DNA of 64,000 nt, from NCBI RefSeq assembly GCF_000218685.1, contig NW_006763305.1, positions 411,298-475,297 on the forward strand, read 5' to 3'. This DNA comes from Serpula lacrymans var. lacrymans S7.9. Its lineage: Eukaryota > Basidiomycota > Agaricomycetes > Boletales > Serpulaceae. The notes under the pieces are model-generated. The model was given only the letters and a program-made list of their open reading frames with translations. It was not told the origin of the DNA and ran no database searches. Shown here in pieces: positions 10,581 to 23,100 of the stretch (the stretch's first letter is position 1; the number at the start of each line of letters is the position of its first letter). A program made the position numbers and the translations under genes.

Positions 10581-12212
10581 ATGAGTCGACACCGTCCTAC
10601 AATCCGCGATCAGCATCTCGATGCTCTCGACAGTTTATTCATCAACTCACAAACGACGCTACTTAACAACTTGCTAGCCTCCCTGAAACAACCGGCCCAG
10701 TTGTCTATCGGCATTTCAACGTCATCATCAAGTGATTCTGACTCCAGCGACTCGGTTAGCTCCAATGTGGGATCAGAGTTGGGGTTGGGGCTCGATTTGG
10801 ATAGCTTATTGCTTAGCGGCGGGTCTGACGGCATAGGCGAATCGGATCGAGAATCTGATTGAGAGTCGGAGGGTGGTGAGGACAACAATGCCGAGGATAT
10901 GGGGTATCAATCACATCCAATCACTCAGCTCACACTTATGCAGGTCACATCCGTAGTATACATGATGCTACACAAAACGGTGGAAGAGACCAGGGTTTTT
11001 TCTCCCAAAGCACCTGCATTTCGGCAGCCCCAACTTGGCTTGCTTGAGTGGGCTTGCCATAACGACACCCGCCATTTCTCGCGTAAGCTCCGCGTGCTTC
11101 CGGCAACTTTTGATGCAATCGTGACCCTGATCGAGAACCACCCAATATTTCATAACAAGTCCAACAACCCCCAGTACACTGTTTCCCTCCAGCTCGCCAT
11201 CTTTCTTGTTCGGGCCGGACATTACGGGAATGCTGCGTCATGCGATGATGTAGCCGAATGGGCTGGAGTATCAGCCGGCACAGTAGTGCTATCGACTAAG
11301 TGGGTGGTTGTCGCGCTCATTTCCCTGCATGACATGGTTATGTGCAAACCAACAAATGAGGAAAAAATAAAAGCTAAAGCTTATGCAGGGTCAAAGGTCT
11401 GCCCATCGTGGCAAAACGGCTGGCTTTCAGTAGATGGGACAACATTCCCGCTGTTCCAAAAGCCAAGCCATTTTGGCGAGGCCTGGTACGATCGTTCATC
11501 AAATTACTCATTAAACGCTCAGGTGCGTTGTCCCGATCACAAATATTACATACAGATATTGACTAATTAATCCCAGATTGTTATCTTGCCACATAATCTA
11601 CAGATAGTTGACTACGGTCTGGGCCATACGGGCAGCGTCCACAACTCCTATGCATTTGAAAGCACTCAGATCTTTTGCGATCACACAGCGTTTCTAGACG
11701 AAGGCGAGTGGCTGTGGGCTGACTCGGCATACCCCCTCCAAAAATGGTGTGTGACGCCGTTTAAGCGTCCCACAAATGGTAACCTTACACAAAGCGAGCG
11801 CCACTATAACTACTACCTCTCACGTATTCGAATCCGATTGGAGCATGTGATCGGCTTACTCAAGGGCCGATTTCAATCTCTGCGAGAACTCAGGATACAA
11901 ATCAGTTCGCACCAGAGGCATCAGTGGGCTGTTATGTGGCTACGTTCATGTTTTATTTTGCACAACTTGGTGATTCTTATAGAAGGCGACAACAGTGCTG
12001 AAAGGTGGAATGATGATGGCGGGTTTGACAACCATGATGGGCGAGATGACAATCAGGGCGAAGCTTCTGAGGATGTACCTGACAATATAGCCGTTGCCCG
12101 TGAGTTGCCAGAAGCACCTCATGTCGTTGATGGGGTGAATATACCCGAGGGTCAGTTACTTCATCATCATTTAATGCTGGGACTTTTTTCTAGTCATCTT
12201 TATGTAGACTGA
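10581..12212 (+). pseudogene. HARBI1-type DDE transposase of the outer element, one in-frame stop
   Basis: DDE_Tnp_4/HARBI1-like transposase that would cut and paste the element. It starts at ATG 10581 (MSRHRPTIRDQHLDALD) with a Ser/Asp-rich linker, then a helical N-terminal region (LLEWACHNDTRHFSRKLR, AEWAGVSAGTV) and the catalytic core. First Asp is in SVDGT (about 11432), second in ADSAYP (about 11721), and Glu in RIRLEHVIGLLKGRF (about 11841), so all three residues are present. A 54-nt intron runs 11523-11576 (GTGCGT...CCCAG). An acidic tail follows. The only break is a TGA at 10860-10862 in the linker, between two copies of an SDRES-like repeat. The inner element has separated this start codon from its natural upstream region (7043-7134, with a TATA-like TATATATAA near 7078). 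Confidence 0.75.
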
Positions 12213-14515
12213 ACCTGTAAACATTGAATGTAATACTTTGTTCACAAATACCACAACACTATGATTGCTCAACAAACATACAAAAAATAAAATAGTACAG
12301 AGATAGCGATGATTCAGAACAAGCATGATATTATGAATTCACTCGTACAACCCCCCATCAACTGCCATTGAGTCTTCATTGTCATCAGCATCATCATCAG
12401 CATCATCATCACCGCTGTAATCTTTATAATTGTCCAATGCACGAGAATTGAAAGCAGAGGTGGATACGGAAGTGGAAGAGGAAGCAACAGGGCCAGAAAT
12501 TGACTGCTCAAAGAAATTGGACACCAGCGAAGAGGGAGCAGGCGAGGTAGAGTTATTGGCGAGAAGGGAAGAGATGATGCTACTATCCACACCAGGGATA
12601 TCCTTGACGGCTTGGATGAGTTTGAATTTCATTTCAAACATGTCCTTCTCGTGTTGTCGCTGTTCTTGTTCCCTTTGTACCTGACTTCTGTTAACTAACT
12701 GCAGCTTCTCCTTGAACTGTTCGTGTTCCAACACAGTGGCTTCCTTATCTTTAGACCGCCTGTCACTGCATGCACGTTCTGCTATGGCCATGTACTTCGC
12801 ATGCCTTGCGGCTACCTTACCTCCCTTAACTTGGAGTGCCTCCTGTGCAAGGCTTTGCTGTCCTTGCATAGCCTGCGCAACAGGCTCCATCACCTTCTGC
12901 ATCAAGGACACATTGTCCTCAATATGAGATCGTGGCTGCTTACGTGGCCTGTCGTCCACCTTTGCAGACTGTGGGGTCCCAGCGTCCTTTGTACTGACCC
13001 TTCTGTCTGTGGTGATAAGACGCTCTGTGCTCACTTTGTTGCCTGACGATGTTGCTAACTGGGCCCGGAGTGTCTCTCTGACGGTCACAGCAGATGGCCG
13101 TTTTCCCGATTTGACAATCTTTGCGGGCGCAGTTGCAGTAAGCTTAGATGGGACGGGGGGAGGAGGTGAGGCCAAGCGAGAAATGGGAGAAGACGGGGGA
13201 AGGTTCGCAAAGAAGCCAGGGTTAGGTGAGAGAGGAACGAGGTTCGCGCTGGGATTTGCACTGAAGCCAGACTGGCCAGAGGACGGAGAGCCTGGAGGTA
13301 CGCTTGCGTAGAAGCTGGAGTGGCCCGAGGCGGGAGAAGCGGGAGCCTGGTTCATAAAGAAACCAGAGTGTCCAGACACGGATCCAGAGACAGGAGAACT
13401 TGGAAGCTGGAAGGGTATATCTTGAAATGGTACATCACGCACTTGTAGATGTCCGACTTCTAAACCTTGGAGACCTCAAGGCTGCATATCGTCAAATGAA
13501 GAACCGAAAGAGTGAGAGGAATGGTTTGTCTGGAAAAGTGAAGAAAGGGATTGATGGTATGCTTCTGGGAAAAGGCTGGCGGCATTTGGGTCAAAAAAAC
13601 TAGGATCAGTTGCGATAGGCGGTAGCGAAGGTAGTGATGAATTGTTTGGCAAGGAAGAAGCTGAAGATACCATGCCAGAATTGGCGAGAGAACTACTGTG
13701 ATGGTTGATATGCGGAGGGATTTGACTGAACTGAGCAAATTGATTGAACGGTTGGTGGACAAAGTTGTCATTCTGGAAATGCTGATAATCCTCATACCCA
13801 TGGCTCTGGGGGAGAGGTTGTTGAGGTAGCTGATTGTGGACCTGCATTGCGGGTTCACTTGCTGCATGATGGTCAGCTCGACTCCGGCTACGCTTGTTTG
13901 GGAACAACATATTGAATGCCTGCGCCTCGTGATCCTGGTCTGGATCTGATGACGTTGTGAACAGATTATAGTTGGGGATTTTCCGCCAAAAGCCATGCAG
14001 ACGGTTGAAGATCTTGAATTTTGTAGTGATCACGCCTATAAATAATGCAAATAGTCAGTGGTTTGTGCTACTCAAAGGAAAAGGCGACCTGAACTAACGT
14101 AGGAACGCACCAATTGGTCCTTTGTAGTTGGGGTTCCCTTCTAGTTGGTCAAAAGTGAGACCAGCTCCAGTATGACCCAGCGTTGTACAAGATTGACGGT
14201 ATTTTTTCTTGAGTCTGAACAGAAAGTTATGAGTTGGCCTGACTTGAATAGATGTGAGGGACAACGTACGAGGCGATGTGGTTATCGACAGCTTTTGCAA
14301 ACCTTCCCGGATTGGCTTTGAGAGTGCTGTGTATGACTGGATCCCTATCTCCACTGAATACAAACTGAGCTATCTCCCCATGTATCGTAACCTTGCTCGA
14401 CTTTGCCTGATCCTTCTTCCTACTCTCTTTGTTGGCATCTTCCTGGGAGTCGGAGAAGAGCAGATGTCGTTTCTGAACATTTTGTTCCAACCAATCCAGG
14501 AGACAATCTGTACGT

Positions 14516-16330
14516 TGTCATGCACCAAAGTTGATTGGTAGCATGGACAGGTGTCAATAACAAAGTGAATATTCAAAAAGACTTGCCTTTGCGCCACACA
14601 GGCACAGTGCCACGTGGAATAGTAATTAATATTGCCCTTTTCGAACTTGTGGCTGATCAGCACCACCTCTATTAGGCAATCCAGTCACGCTCACCTTTGC
14701 TTTTCCATCTGGTACTTTCGGCATTTCGGCATTTCAGCAAATTTTTGCGTCGCCACTGGCTACACATTGCATTGCGCCCTCACTTTTGTCGTTTCCCTTA
14801 CTCCCCTTCCTTTGCCTAGCCCCACCATGGGCCCCTTCCTCTCCTTTTTATTCTCACCTGATGGTCGTTTCTGGATCCCCATTCTAATCCACTTTTTTGT
14901 CACCTCCACCCTCCTCCTCCTCATCTTATTTGCACCCCCACCATTTCTGATGTCACCACTTCCTATCCGCTTCCATCGCCGATCCGTTGACTACCACGTG
15001 CCACTGCTAATATCAGCAAAGCCCCGGCGGCCGGTCCAAATAGGGCAACAGGTCCATCTTCATGACGTCAATCTGCCATCATATACTATCAAAACATCGG
15101 TCGCTCGTCTTGCCTGGTTGGAGCGTGGGTGGGTAGTTTTGAGCTGGAGAAGGTCTATCCCCTTGCGTCGCCCATGTTCATTGCTGTCCCATTCACTTGG
15201 GTACACTTATCTTTTGTCCATCATCTTCGCTACAGCTACACCTATCACATGCTGCCTGGGACTCACTTGTTCCAAATTGGAACTACTCCTCTCCCTCCCT
15301 CGTTTGATCAGGTGGTCCAACACAACCAGTCCATTGGTAAGGCCATGGAACTGTCGGATTTGGACTAGGTGGTGGACCGGTGGCTCCAGTTTCTTTTTCC
15401 TCAGCAGAACATTCATTTACAGTGCGATTATTTTTGATTTTTGAATCATTTTTATGGACACATATTTTTTTAGAATGCCTGACTGACAATAAAGGAACTG
15501 TGTTGATACTGATAGTGTTTTGCCTTGCCCTTTTTTTTTTTACTGCATCTTCCCATGACATCATGATTTTCCTGCTCTCTTTTTGCTATTGGACTTTACT
15601 TTATGGCTGTACAAACCTGTGACATTACTCACAGCATTCATTGTTCTATCTCTTTCTTTTCCTTTTTTGACAATCTTATCCTGTACTACCTACGCAGGAT
15701 TCGTCAGCGTACATTCCTTCCTTCATATTCTTTCTCATTCTTTTTGCACAGCTATACTGTGCATAGCCTACTTTTCTTTTACTATATAAACCCCTGTATT
15801 TTACCTTGTAAAAATAACAAGAACTCCAATCCAGATTTCTTCTCTAATCTCAAGTTCACTACTCTCTGCTACTTGTGATCCAGTGTGGTCACAACACTTC
15901 CCACTGCTACCACTGTTAACTGCTGTCATCATCACTTCCCATTTTTGAAGTCATTGTCATCCCTTTTCGATTAGAGTCCTTCTGAGCACTACAGTTTGTG
16001 CGTCAGGAGCCTGCTATCACTGGGAACCTTGTCATATTGTCATTCTCAAACCTACCTTGTGCTATGATTAGCAAGGTAGTGCTCGTCTATACTCGTCACA
16101 AAGCCCCTATCTTTCTATAAATTCAACTATCCCTCCTCCTCAAAACCCACACTCATACACCTTTGGGTTTTTACTTTGAAGGATCTTTATACATACCACC
16201 CCACGAACAACCAGAGCACCCACTGCTCTAGGAGGCAAAGCCCATAAACAAGTTCCATGGAATCTGGGAGGATTGTGTGTTAGTTTGTTTTTTGTGTGTG
16301 GTTTTCTAACAACAGTTCTCATCATTGACA
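14516..16330 (+). mobile_element. TGTCA...TGACA element, copy 1 (1,815 bp)
   Basis: Nearly the same sequence as 44097-45918. It begins TGTCATGCACC and ends CATCATTGACA, giving 5-bp inverted ends of TG...CA type. Flanking 4-bp repeats are ACGT (14512-14515) and ATGT (16331-16334), one C/T difference. A promoter-like TATATAAA lies near 15783, a second TATAAA-like motif near 16119, and GT-rich sequence near the right end. These features fit a solo LTR, but a non-autonomous TIR element is not excluded. It interrupts the ORF2 gene of the outer Harbinger element in the opposite orientation. Confidence 0.75.
14827..15369 (+). pseudogene. Membrane-anchored ORF of the TGTCA element, frameshifted copy
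   Basis: Same ORF as 44408-44950 in copy 2, with the same CCCACCATGG start context. It has lost one T in a T-run near 15140 (four here, five in copy 2), so the frame shifts about two thirds through; the original frame can be followed again from 15129 to the stop near 15368. Differences from copy 2 are often C-to-T or G-to-A. Confidence 0.5.
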
Positions 16331-16546
16331 ATGTTCCGACGTCCACTTAATGGTCAGGGGGCCTCCAGGCATCCCATTCTCATCAAATTTGTCGATATCA
16401 TCAAGATCATCGTTGTAGTCGTCGGCAGGTTGAGTAGAGCGAGACATAGCGTGGGCGTAAAGAGACTAATAGCTATGTCTGGTCAGTTCGATAATACGCA
16501 TCGGAATTTCAGGCGGAGTTAGCCCCATGAATTCTTTGGAAAAAAT

Positions 16547-16664
16547 GAATTCATCTATACCCGACCCTTTCTGGTAATTATTTCAGCTTCAGACGCTTAC
16601 AAATATCCACTTTTCTTTTTTTCAGGCTCCTGAAAATATTTCAGCGTTTACTTCGAACGACGCT
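16547..16664 (-). repeat. Right terminal inverted repeat of outer Harbinger element
   Basis: Exact reverse complement of 6925-7042. Sequence outside the two repeats is unrelated, which fixes the element boundaries. Confidence 0.85.
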
Positions 16665-16670
16665 ATTAAT

Positions 16671-17299
16671 ATTGAGACCAGTCATGAAGGTTTTAATCAT
16701 ACTGTACACGACGTTGCACGGAAATTTGCTTTAGACATGAAAAATGTTGCCACGCATGACAATAAACTCCGCGGCACAGATCTGGATTTTTACCTCGTCC
16801 ACTGGCCCACCGCGACCTTATCAATATTCACTAGCGCTCACTGGCGGCTACCTACTCTCAGAGGCCTTTTATTTGAATGATCTTCAGGTTCATGCTCAGC
16901 GATATGGTGCAATTCACAGCACTCTTAGGTATACACATGGTGAGTAGTTCGAATGTGCTTGCAGTATCGCCCATCATGCATCAAGATCGGCTTGGAAATT
17001 TAGATGTCAAAACAAGGCTAACTGTCTAATTACATACCTAATTCTGCATATTGGCGCTGGTTTCTTGATGTCAAGCATATGGTATCACAGCGTCAAGAGA
17101 AGCGCTCGCTGAGGCCGTGCGGACATATTTTGTTGTTCGCTTTGCTCATTCATTGTACGCATAACATGGAAAGCCGTTTCTCTTTATGATTAAAAGTCCG
17201 AATGTTCTATTCCATGGATTTGAAGTTGAAAGCTTATATACAGTAAGCCCAGGTGTGGAGTCCATTACCCTCTCATCGTACCCTAGCAAAATAATATTC
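16671..17299. other. Flank of the transposon nest, no recognisable gene
   Basis: Short open frames directly right of the outer element (e.g. 16744-16947) have no recognised domain. The region separates the nest from the second DUF6534 paralogue. Confidence 0.4.
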
Positions 17300-19453
17300 A
17301 TGTCTATCCCCGGAATGCCTACGTTTGGTGATGAGTGGTTCTTGCTCTCATCTACCTTTGGTGAGTCCAATCGCCATACATTTGATTTGATTATTGCTGA
17401 AGTCTGCTTTCCAGGAGCTGGTCTGGTTGGCTCGTGGATGGGTGTGTGCTTGTATGGGCTCACTACAACGCAGGTATGTTTTCTAGTTTATCTATCCTGC
17501 GCTCAGCTCATACCATGACAGATATATATATATTTCCTTCATTATCCGAAAGACAGCCCATGGCTTAAATCGCTGGTGGGCCAGACTCTATAGTTGGCCG
17601 AGGGTCATTTCTGATGATTATTCCAAATATGCGTTTAGGTTGCATTTCTCTGGTGTGTTCCATCTGTTATCATCCCTCCAAAAATCGCCAAATGAATTTG
17701 CATGCATCTTTATCTTTGCGCTTTAGGGCTGTCAACACAGCACATTCCATTTGCAGTGCGTACCCCCCACCCATCTTTATTGCAATTACTGACTCTGAGC
17801 TAACCGTTACATCCTAGTTTGCCATCTTTGTTATCATTATATGGTTTGTCTTCATCCATTCTCCGCTTCTCTGTCTTTTTCGTTCATCTGTTTTTACCCA
17901 TTAGATAGTAGCGTTGCTGAGTCTGGATTTCAGCCTGCTTTATCGCAATGTTTGGTATGTCTCGCTTTTTCATTTATGATTTTTTCCATTTCTTTTTTAC
18001 GTATCATCATACGTGCAGGTCGTTGTCTGTATGTAGTTTGTCATCTTCATGCTCATGCAAATACTAACGCCCACATACAGATGGCTATCCTCTTACGTGT
18101 CAGTTATACTTGCTGTAGTGCGCACCTGAACCATAGCTTATTTTTATCTTTATTTTCACTCAATTAAAGAGCGTGGTGTCCATCACTGTCATGCTGTAAG
18201 CAATATATTCTTACAATCTCAATAGCTTTCACTCACTTTGCCTTAGTTATTACGTGTCGATAGTCTTTCGCTGTATGTAGGATTACCAATCACACCTTCG
18301 ATATACTTATGATTCCTATAGTAAACAGTGGGCGGGTACGATGGTGGTTGACAGCAGTCCTCGTAAGCATTTCCTTCCTATAGTTGAATTTGGGCTGACT
18401 GGCATCTAAAATAAGGTCATACCTATTGTTCTTTATTTTGGTAGGGGCACAGTGCGTTCGACTGGATATCACATCTGCTAATTGAATTCTTACTCCCAAA
18501 GCCTTCGCATTAGGTTTGGTTTCGACTTCTTGCGCTAAAAGATGTTTCTGACTGCCATCTACGTTGACCTGTATCCAGATGTTGTTGTGCGCATGTATGT
18601 GTTGTTTTTTTCCATCATATAGTTTTTGCAAACTTATATCGGAACAGGTTGTTATCACCAGATCTGACAGGAATCTTTGGATTTGTCGTAAGCCTATCTC
18701 ACTTCATGTTTGTCAAACTTTATCTACTCTCGATTGCAGCATAGTACAATCCTACCCAGCATGATTGTGCAAGTCGTTGCAGATGGATTCATTGCAGCTT
18801 CCTTGTGCGTGGTTTTGTACACAAAACGAACCTCCTTCAAGCAGTAAACTCTGTTCTCTACTATGCACAAGGTGACAACTAACTAATTGAACAGGACCAG
18901 AAAAATCATTAACAACTTAATAATTTATACTGTCAGTAGAGGCTTGATAACATTGTGTGTCGCGAGCTTTTCTTTGTCTATTGGTAGCACATATAATGAC
19001 TATTTTTTACTGGAGTGGCCGCACTCGTCATGGTCTTGGTGGTGTGTCTTCCACTCATTGCGTCATCTTCATATTTCGCTGATAACTTTGCTAAGCTCGC
19101 CATTCATCCAAACGAGATGTGGTATATTGGGGTTGAATTTGCTATCGTTGGGTTTTATACGAACTCCCTCATGACAATGTTGAATACACGACGTTCCTCT
19201 TCCGAAATCATAGAAACAACTCCGCCAAGCAGCCTCCAATTCCAAATGAGCTTCCCTAGTAGGAGAACTCGCAGTGGTGTTTGTGCCACAAACAAGGCTT
19301 CAGACGTCGAAATAATCTCACTTGGCGCAACAAGAACCGCCAGCTCCGATGATGAAAATCACAGGGTGAGTTATTGTCATTAATACCTGCCGGCCTGTTA
19401 CTCACTCTGTACTTGTGGTGTTACAGGGGGTTGGAGTGATGTCGGTGGTGTGA
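17300..19453 (+). CDS. DUF6534-family integral membrane protein, paralogue 2
   Basis: Exon 1 (17300-17360) encodes MSIPGMPTFGDEWFLLSSTF plus one base. After a 54-nt intron, exon 2 (17415-17473) gives AGLVGSWMGVCLYGLTTTQ. A further intron leads to IYIYFLHYPKDSPWLKSL. More short exons (VNTAHS near 17735) continue to the large C-terminal exon (about 19035-19368) with the family signature MWYIGVEFAIVGFYTNSLMTMLNTRRS. The final intron starts at GTGAGT near 19369 and ends at TTACAG; the last short exon ends with TGA at 19451-19453. Several hydrophobic segments fit a seven-TM protein with a cytoplasmic tail. The role is unknown. The middle exons are short and I have not resolved each junction. Confidence 0.65.
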
Positions 19454-21017
19454 GCACTGTCTCAACGTTCGTTTCGTAGTTGGTTAGTGAGAAAGTCTGT
19501 TGCGCTACTCTGTCCAGTCATTTTACTTTTTCCCTTTCTTATTCATTGATAACGTGTGCCATTCTTGCGACTTGTGCACGTTTCTTGACTTTTTGTTTAT
19601 ATTGCTAGAATTTGACATGCGTTGAAACAGTTTTAACAACATGATAACGAAGCCAAAAAGTGGGCAAGATGGGAACAAGCTCAGCTTGAAGAGAGAGAGA
19701 AAAGAGGACTCACACATGTTCATGTCTGCGATGATTACCCTAGCTACTCTCCATAGCTTGCTACAGGGATCTCAATGATGAATTGTAATAGAATGGACTG
19801 GTATAATCATTTAACAGTTGGACTCAGGAGGCATAATCTAAATGTCAATGTGTTCTAAAGCTATCCACACTTACAGTGATATTCTCTGTCATCCCAAAGC
19901 CTTGGATTCGGATGCATAGATCCGCTCAGAGAACCTTAAATAAAGAGGTAATCTGTCGTTATGAGTCCGAACCATCAGCTCGAGTCATGCTGTCCGTGGG
20001 ACGAGAAGCCTGTTGAACGGCCTTGATATCAGCGGCCTCCTATGTCACTTCATTTCCAGCATTGCCACACAACGTGTGAATACTTGTACTTCGAGGACCC
20101 AATGTTTTCATATGAATATAATGTATACACATGATTGCAACAAAAGGTAGAATAAACTCGGGCTCCTTTTCTTGGACGCTGAGAAGACTTGGCGTGGATG
20201 AGCGAGTTGTCGGCCGCGGAACGATGTAGTAGCCCAAGAAATCTGTCCAAAGAGAGGGGAAGAACGAAGACCACTCTTAAAGGGGAAAAAAGAGAACTTG
20301 TTAAGCAAGACGCAACATTAATAGACAAGGTACGAGAAAGTGCTATGCATGTGTCTGGCGTGATTTTGTGGTCTGTTCTGTGATGATAGCCATGCAGTGC
20401 CAACATGTAGGATGAGAGGTATGGTATGGTGAGCGCTTTGGCAGTGAATGATATCGGCGGATCCAACTTGAAGTTCTCCGAGTCGGAGCCCAGTGTAGGT
20501 TTGATATATCTACAGACCAACAGAGAAAATCACAGAATGAAAGAGATAATCAGACTGGAAAACGACCGCTGACCTGTTTGATGAACAATATCCATGATAC
20601 AAGCCCGGGCCGCTGTCAATAACTCTGAGAGCGTGGGAACATCATGATACGTCCTACGCATTCAGTAATTATGCTAACGTGAACTTGAATCTTGAACGCA
20701 TGTCACGAGATCTTAGCATAACGGCGCTGCATCTAAGACCCTTATCGTTTCAGAGCCAAGGTGAGATCTGTCTATCAACCAGGTACTTATCATAGAGTAA
20801 TCATTCACAACTCACACCCACAAATTTTACAAGATTTGAAGTTCAGCCAGTGTCAAAAGTTCATCAAAGGGAGCTGAACATAAACACTGTATTAGTCTAG
20901 AGTCAGAGCGCAATGGGTCGTTTGATCCGGACATCCAGGGATTTCAGGAAGTTCATCAGCACCGGCTCTTCATATAAGTACTGTAATATTCAGACACTCT
21001 GTGCACGCCCAACACTC
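19454..21017. other. Intergenic region with a possible unrecognised minus-strand gene
   Basis: On the minus strand a plausible exon near 20580-20655 reads VPTLSELLTAARACIMDIVHQT and ends at GTCAGC. It is followed by an open frame 20520-20050 (RYIKPTLGSDSENFKLDPP and on). Splice-like sites are present but I recognise no family, and the downstream part is low in coding character. The rest (19454-20040, 20660-21017) shows nothing identifiable. Confidence 0.25.
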
Positions 21018-23100
21018 ATGGATACTACATGCATTCCAGCAGAACTTGTAGCGACTCTAACCTCGTTGGTGCAGGCATATGGTAAATCTCACCGTTATCA
21101 ATATTACAATTGTTTCATTCCTTGTTTAGCACCTGTACTGGTTGGCTCATGGTTCTCAATGGGCCTGTACGGGCTTACAACAACGCAGGTACGTTTACAA
21201 CCCTCACAAATATTATTAGCTCTCAATCCTTCCCTACAGGCATATCTGTATTGGTTCAACTATCCAAAAGATAGCTGGTGGACCAAGTTACTGGTATGTT
21301 AGCCTTCATACGCACCGTAGCATACGAGCTTACAGCATTATCTCTATGCTTAGGTCTTATTTCTCTGGTATGTCATTATTGTTGTTGCAATCAAAATTTT
21401 AATATTTATTACAACTGCTCTTGTGCCAGGGTGCTGAACACAGCACACACCGTTGGCGGTGCGGATATTGCTTGCATTGCCTTAGGCTTCTGACCTAACG
21501 TTCATATGTCAGTGTGTCACAATTGTTATTATCACCTAGTTTGTTTTCATTCTCTCCATGAATTCACCCATTAAGCTGTGTGTCGAGCAGATAACAGCGA
21601 TGTTCAATCTCGAAATGTTATTGCGTAATGTATGGTACGTCTTTATCCATTGGCAATCACTCCCTAAGCATGACCTTTGATATAATTTTCTCAGGTCATT
21701 AGGCGTACGCACTCTTTTGCGGTGACATGTACGCTCATTGATGATAATATCAATACAGATGACAGTAGTTATCTGGGTCAGTCGTATGATACAATCTGCA
21801 GACCATTGCTAACCAGCATGTTTCTAAATATTCAAGATCATCGTATTTGCCACTGTGATGTCGTGAGCACTATCATTGTAATCTCCCATACGTATGTGTC
21901 ATGTTCTTATAGGTATTACATCAAGATGATCTTCCAACGTGCGGTTTGTCATTTTTCAACAAGTTCCACCACCTTATACCTTTGATAGTGAGCAGCGCCC
22001 GATTCCGTTGGTGGTTGACAGGGGCCATGGTCAGTATCACCATTCATCAAAGAGTTGAGCTGACATTTGTTTCCATGAAGACAATCCCCTTTGTGCTTGC
22101 TCTCGGTGAGGGGAAGTTCCTTCCATTCAAGGCTGTTTTGTACTAATGAGGTGTTTGTAACAAAGGTTTTGGACTAGGTTGGTACCCAGATTTATGCAAC
22201 TTATGGATTTTAGCTCACCGTTTCACTCGGTTGTTCAGACGCTGCTGTGCGCATGTACGTTTCACTTTCTTGGTCCAAACGCATATGATTTATCACTTTC
22301 GCAGGTTCTTGGCGGCGAATGTCGAGGTTCTACTACAATTCAGTGTAAGGCCGCTTCTACAAAAGTTCGTATGGAGATACATGATGACATTGCAAACAGC
22401 AAAACACAATCCTACCTGCCTTCATAATGCTTGTGATTACAGACAGTTTTGTCACAGGTTTCTTATGTATTCTTTTATACCGCAAGCGAACAGAATTCAA
22501 GCGGTTTGTATTTCTTTGGTTTCCTGAAGTTATCAAGCTGACCACCAAACAGGACACGTCACATCGTCAACACCTTAATAATTTATGCTGCCAGTAGGGG
22601 TTTGGTGTCAACGTGCGTTGCCAAGTCTTGATGATATTATACAGAATAACAGATTGTCACCAGAGCAACGTCTCTTACGATGGCCCTTGTGGTATGGCTT
22701 TCACCCAATTATACAGCCCTTTCCTAATAGTTATGACAAGCTCGCTATCCGCCCCAGCACTATATGGTACTCTGCTGCCGAATTTGCTATAGTCGGGATT
22801 TATACGAACTCTCTCATGACAATGTTAAACACCCGGCGCACCGTATACGAAGTTGCGGACACTGGAAGGTCGCCTGCAGACAGTATGAACAAGGAATCCC
22901 ACTTTGGCTTAACTGGCCGCCGGAGAAATCAGAATGGAGTATCCATTGCCAACAAGGCGCCAAATGTTGAGTTTATTGAACTTGGTGAGAGAGGGACTAA
23001 CTACAAAGATGTTAATCAGGTAGCGTGTATTGATTATCATGTTTGCTTACAAGTTTTGACGTTGACATTGCAGCACGAAGAAGACAAACCAGCGGTATGA
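21018..23100 (+). CDS. DUF6534-family integral membrane protein, paralogue 3
   Basis: Exon 1 (21018-21081) encodes MDTTCIPAELVATLTSLVQAY plus one base. After a 48-nt intron, exon 2 begins at 21130 with PVLVGSWFSMGLYGLTTTQ. AYLYWFNYPKDSWWTKLL follows after another short intron, then VLNTAHTVGGADI near 21433. The C-terminal exon (about 22700-23018) has TIWYSAAEFAIVGIYTNSLM and MLNTRRT. The last intron (about 23019-23073) happens to be free of stops, and the tail ends in TGA at 23098-23100. Intron positions match paralogue 2, so the pair is more alike in structure than either is to paralogue 1. Predicted multi-pass membrane protein of unknown function. Confidence 0.7.

Larger units (their letters stand above)
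12339..16447 (-). pseudogene. Harbinger accessory protein (ORF2) of the outer element, interrupted
   Basis: Convergent partner of the outer transposase. It begins at ATG 16447 (MSRSTQPADDYNDD) and is cut after GPLTIKWTSEH by the 1.8-kb TGTCA element. It resumes at 14511 with a Myb/SANT-like core (CLLDWLEQN, LFSDSQEDANKESRKKDQAKS, IHGEIAQFVFSG). A 54-nt intron, then LKKKYRQSCTTLGHTGAGL, a second intron (about 14039-14108), then a long exon with a Ser/Gln/His-rich middle, Pro-rich PASGHS-type repeats, and a charged coiled-coil-like C-terminal region (12650-12950). One TGA at 13476-13478 stops the long exon. The C-terminus is acidic (DDDADDD near 12390). The two halves are in the same frame if one copy of the 4-bp duplication is discounted. 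Confidence 0.7.
6925..16664. mobile_element. Outer Harbinger-like DNA transposon carrying two nested insertions
   Basis: The element is bounded by inverted repeats of 118 bp (6925-7042 and 16547-16664) that are identical by eye and begin AGCGTCGTTCG. The palindrome ATTAAT lies directly outside both ends, compatible with a 2-bp AT or 6-bp duplication. It carries two convergent genes: a HARBI1-type DDE transposase (+, 10581-12212) and an accessory DNA-binding-type ORF2 protein (-, 16447 to 12339). A related element (7135-10579) and a TGTCA element (14516-16330) are inserted in it; without them it would be about 4.5 kb. Both genes carry one in-frame TGA, so this copy is probably dead on its own although its ends are unmutated. 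Confidence 0.8.
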
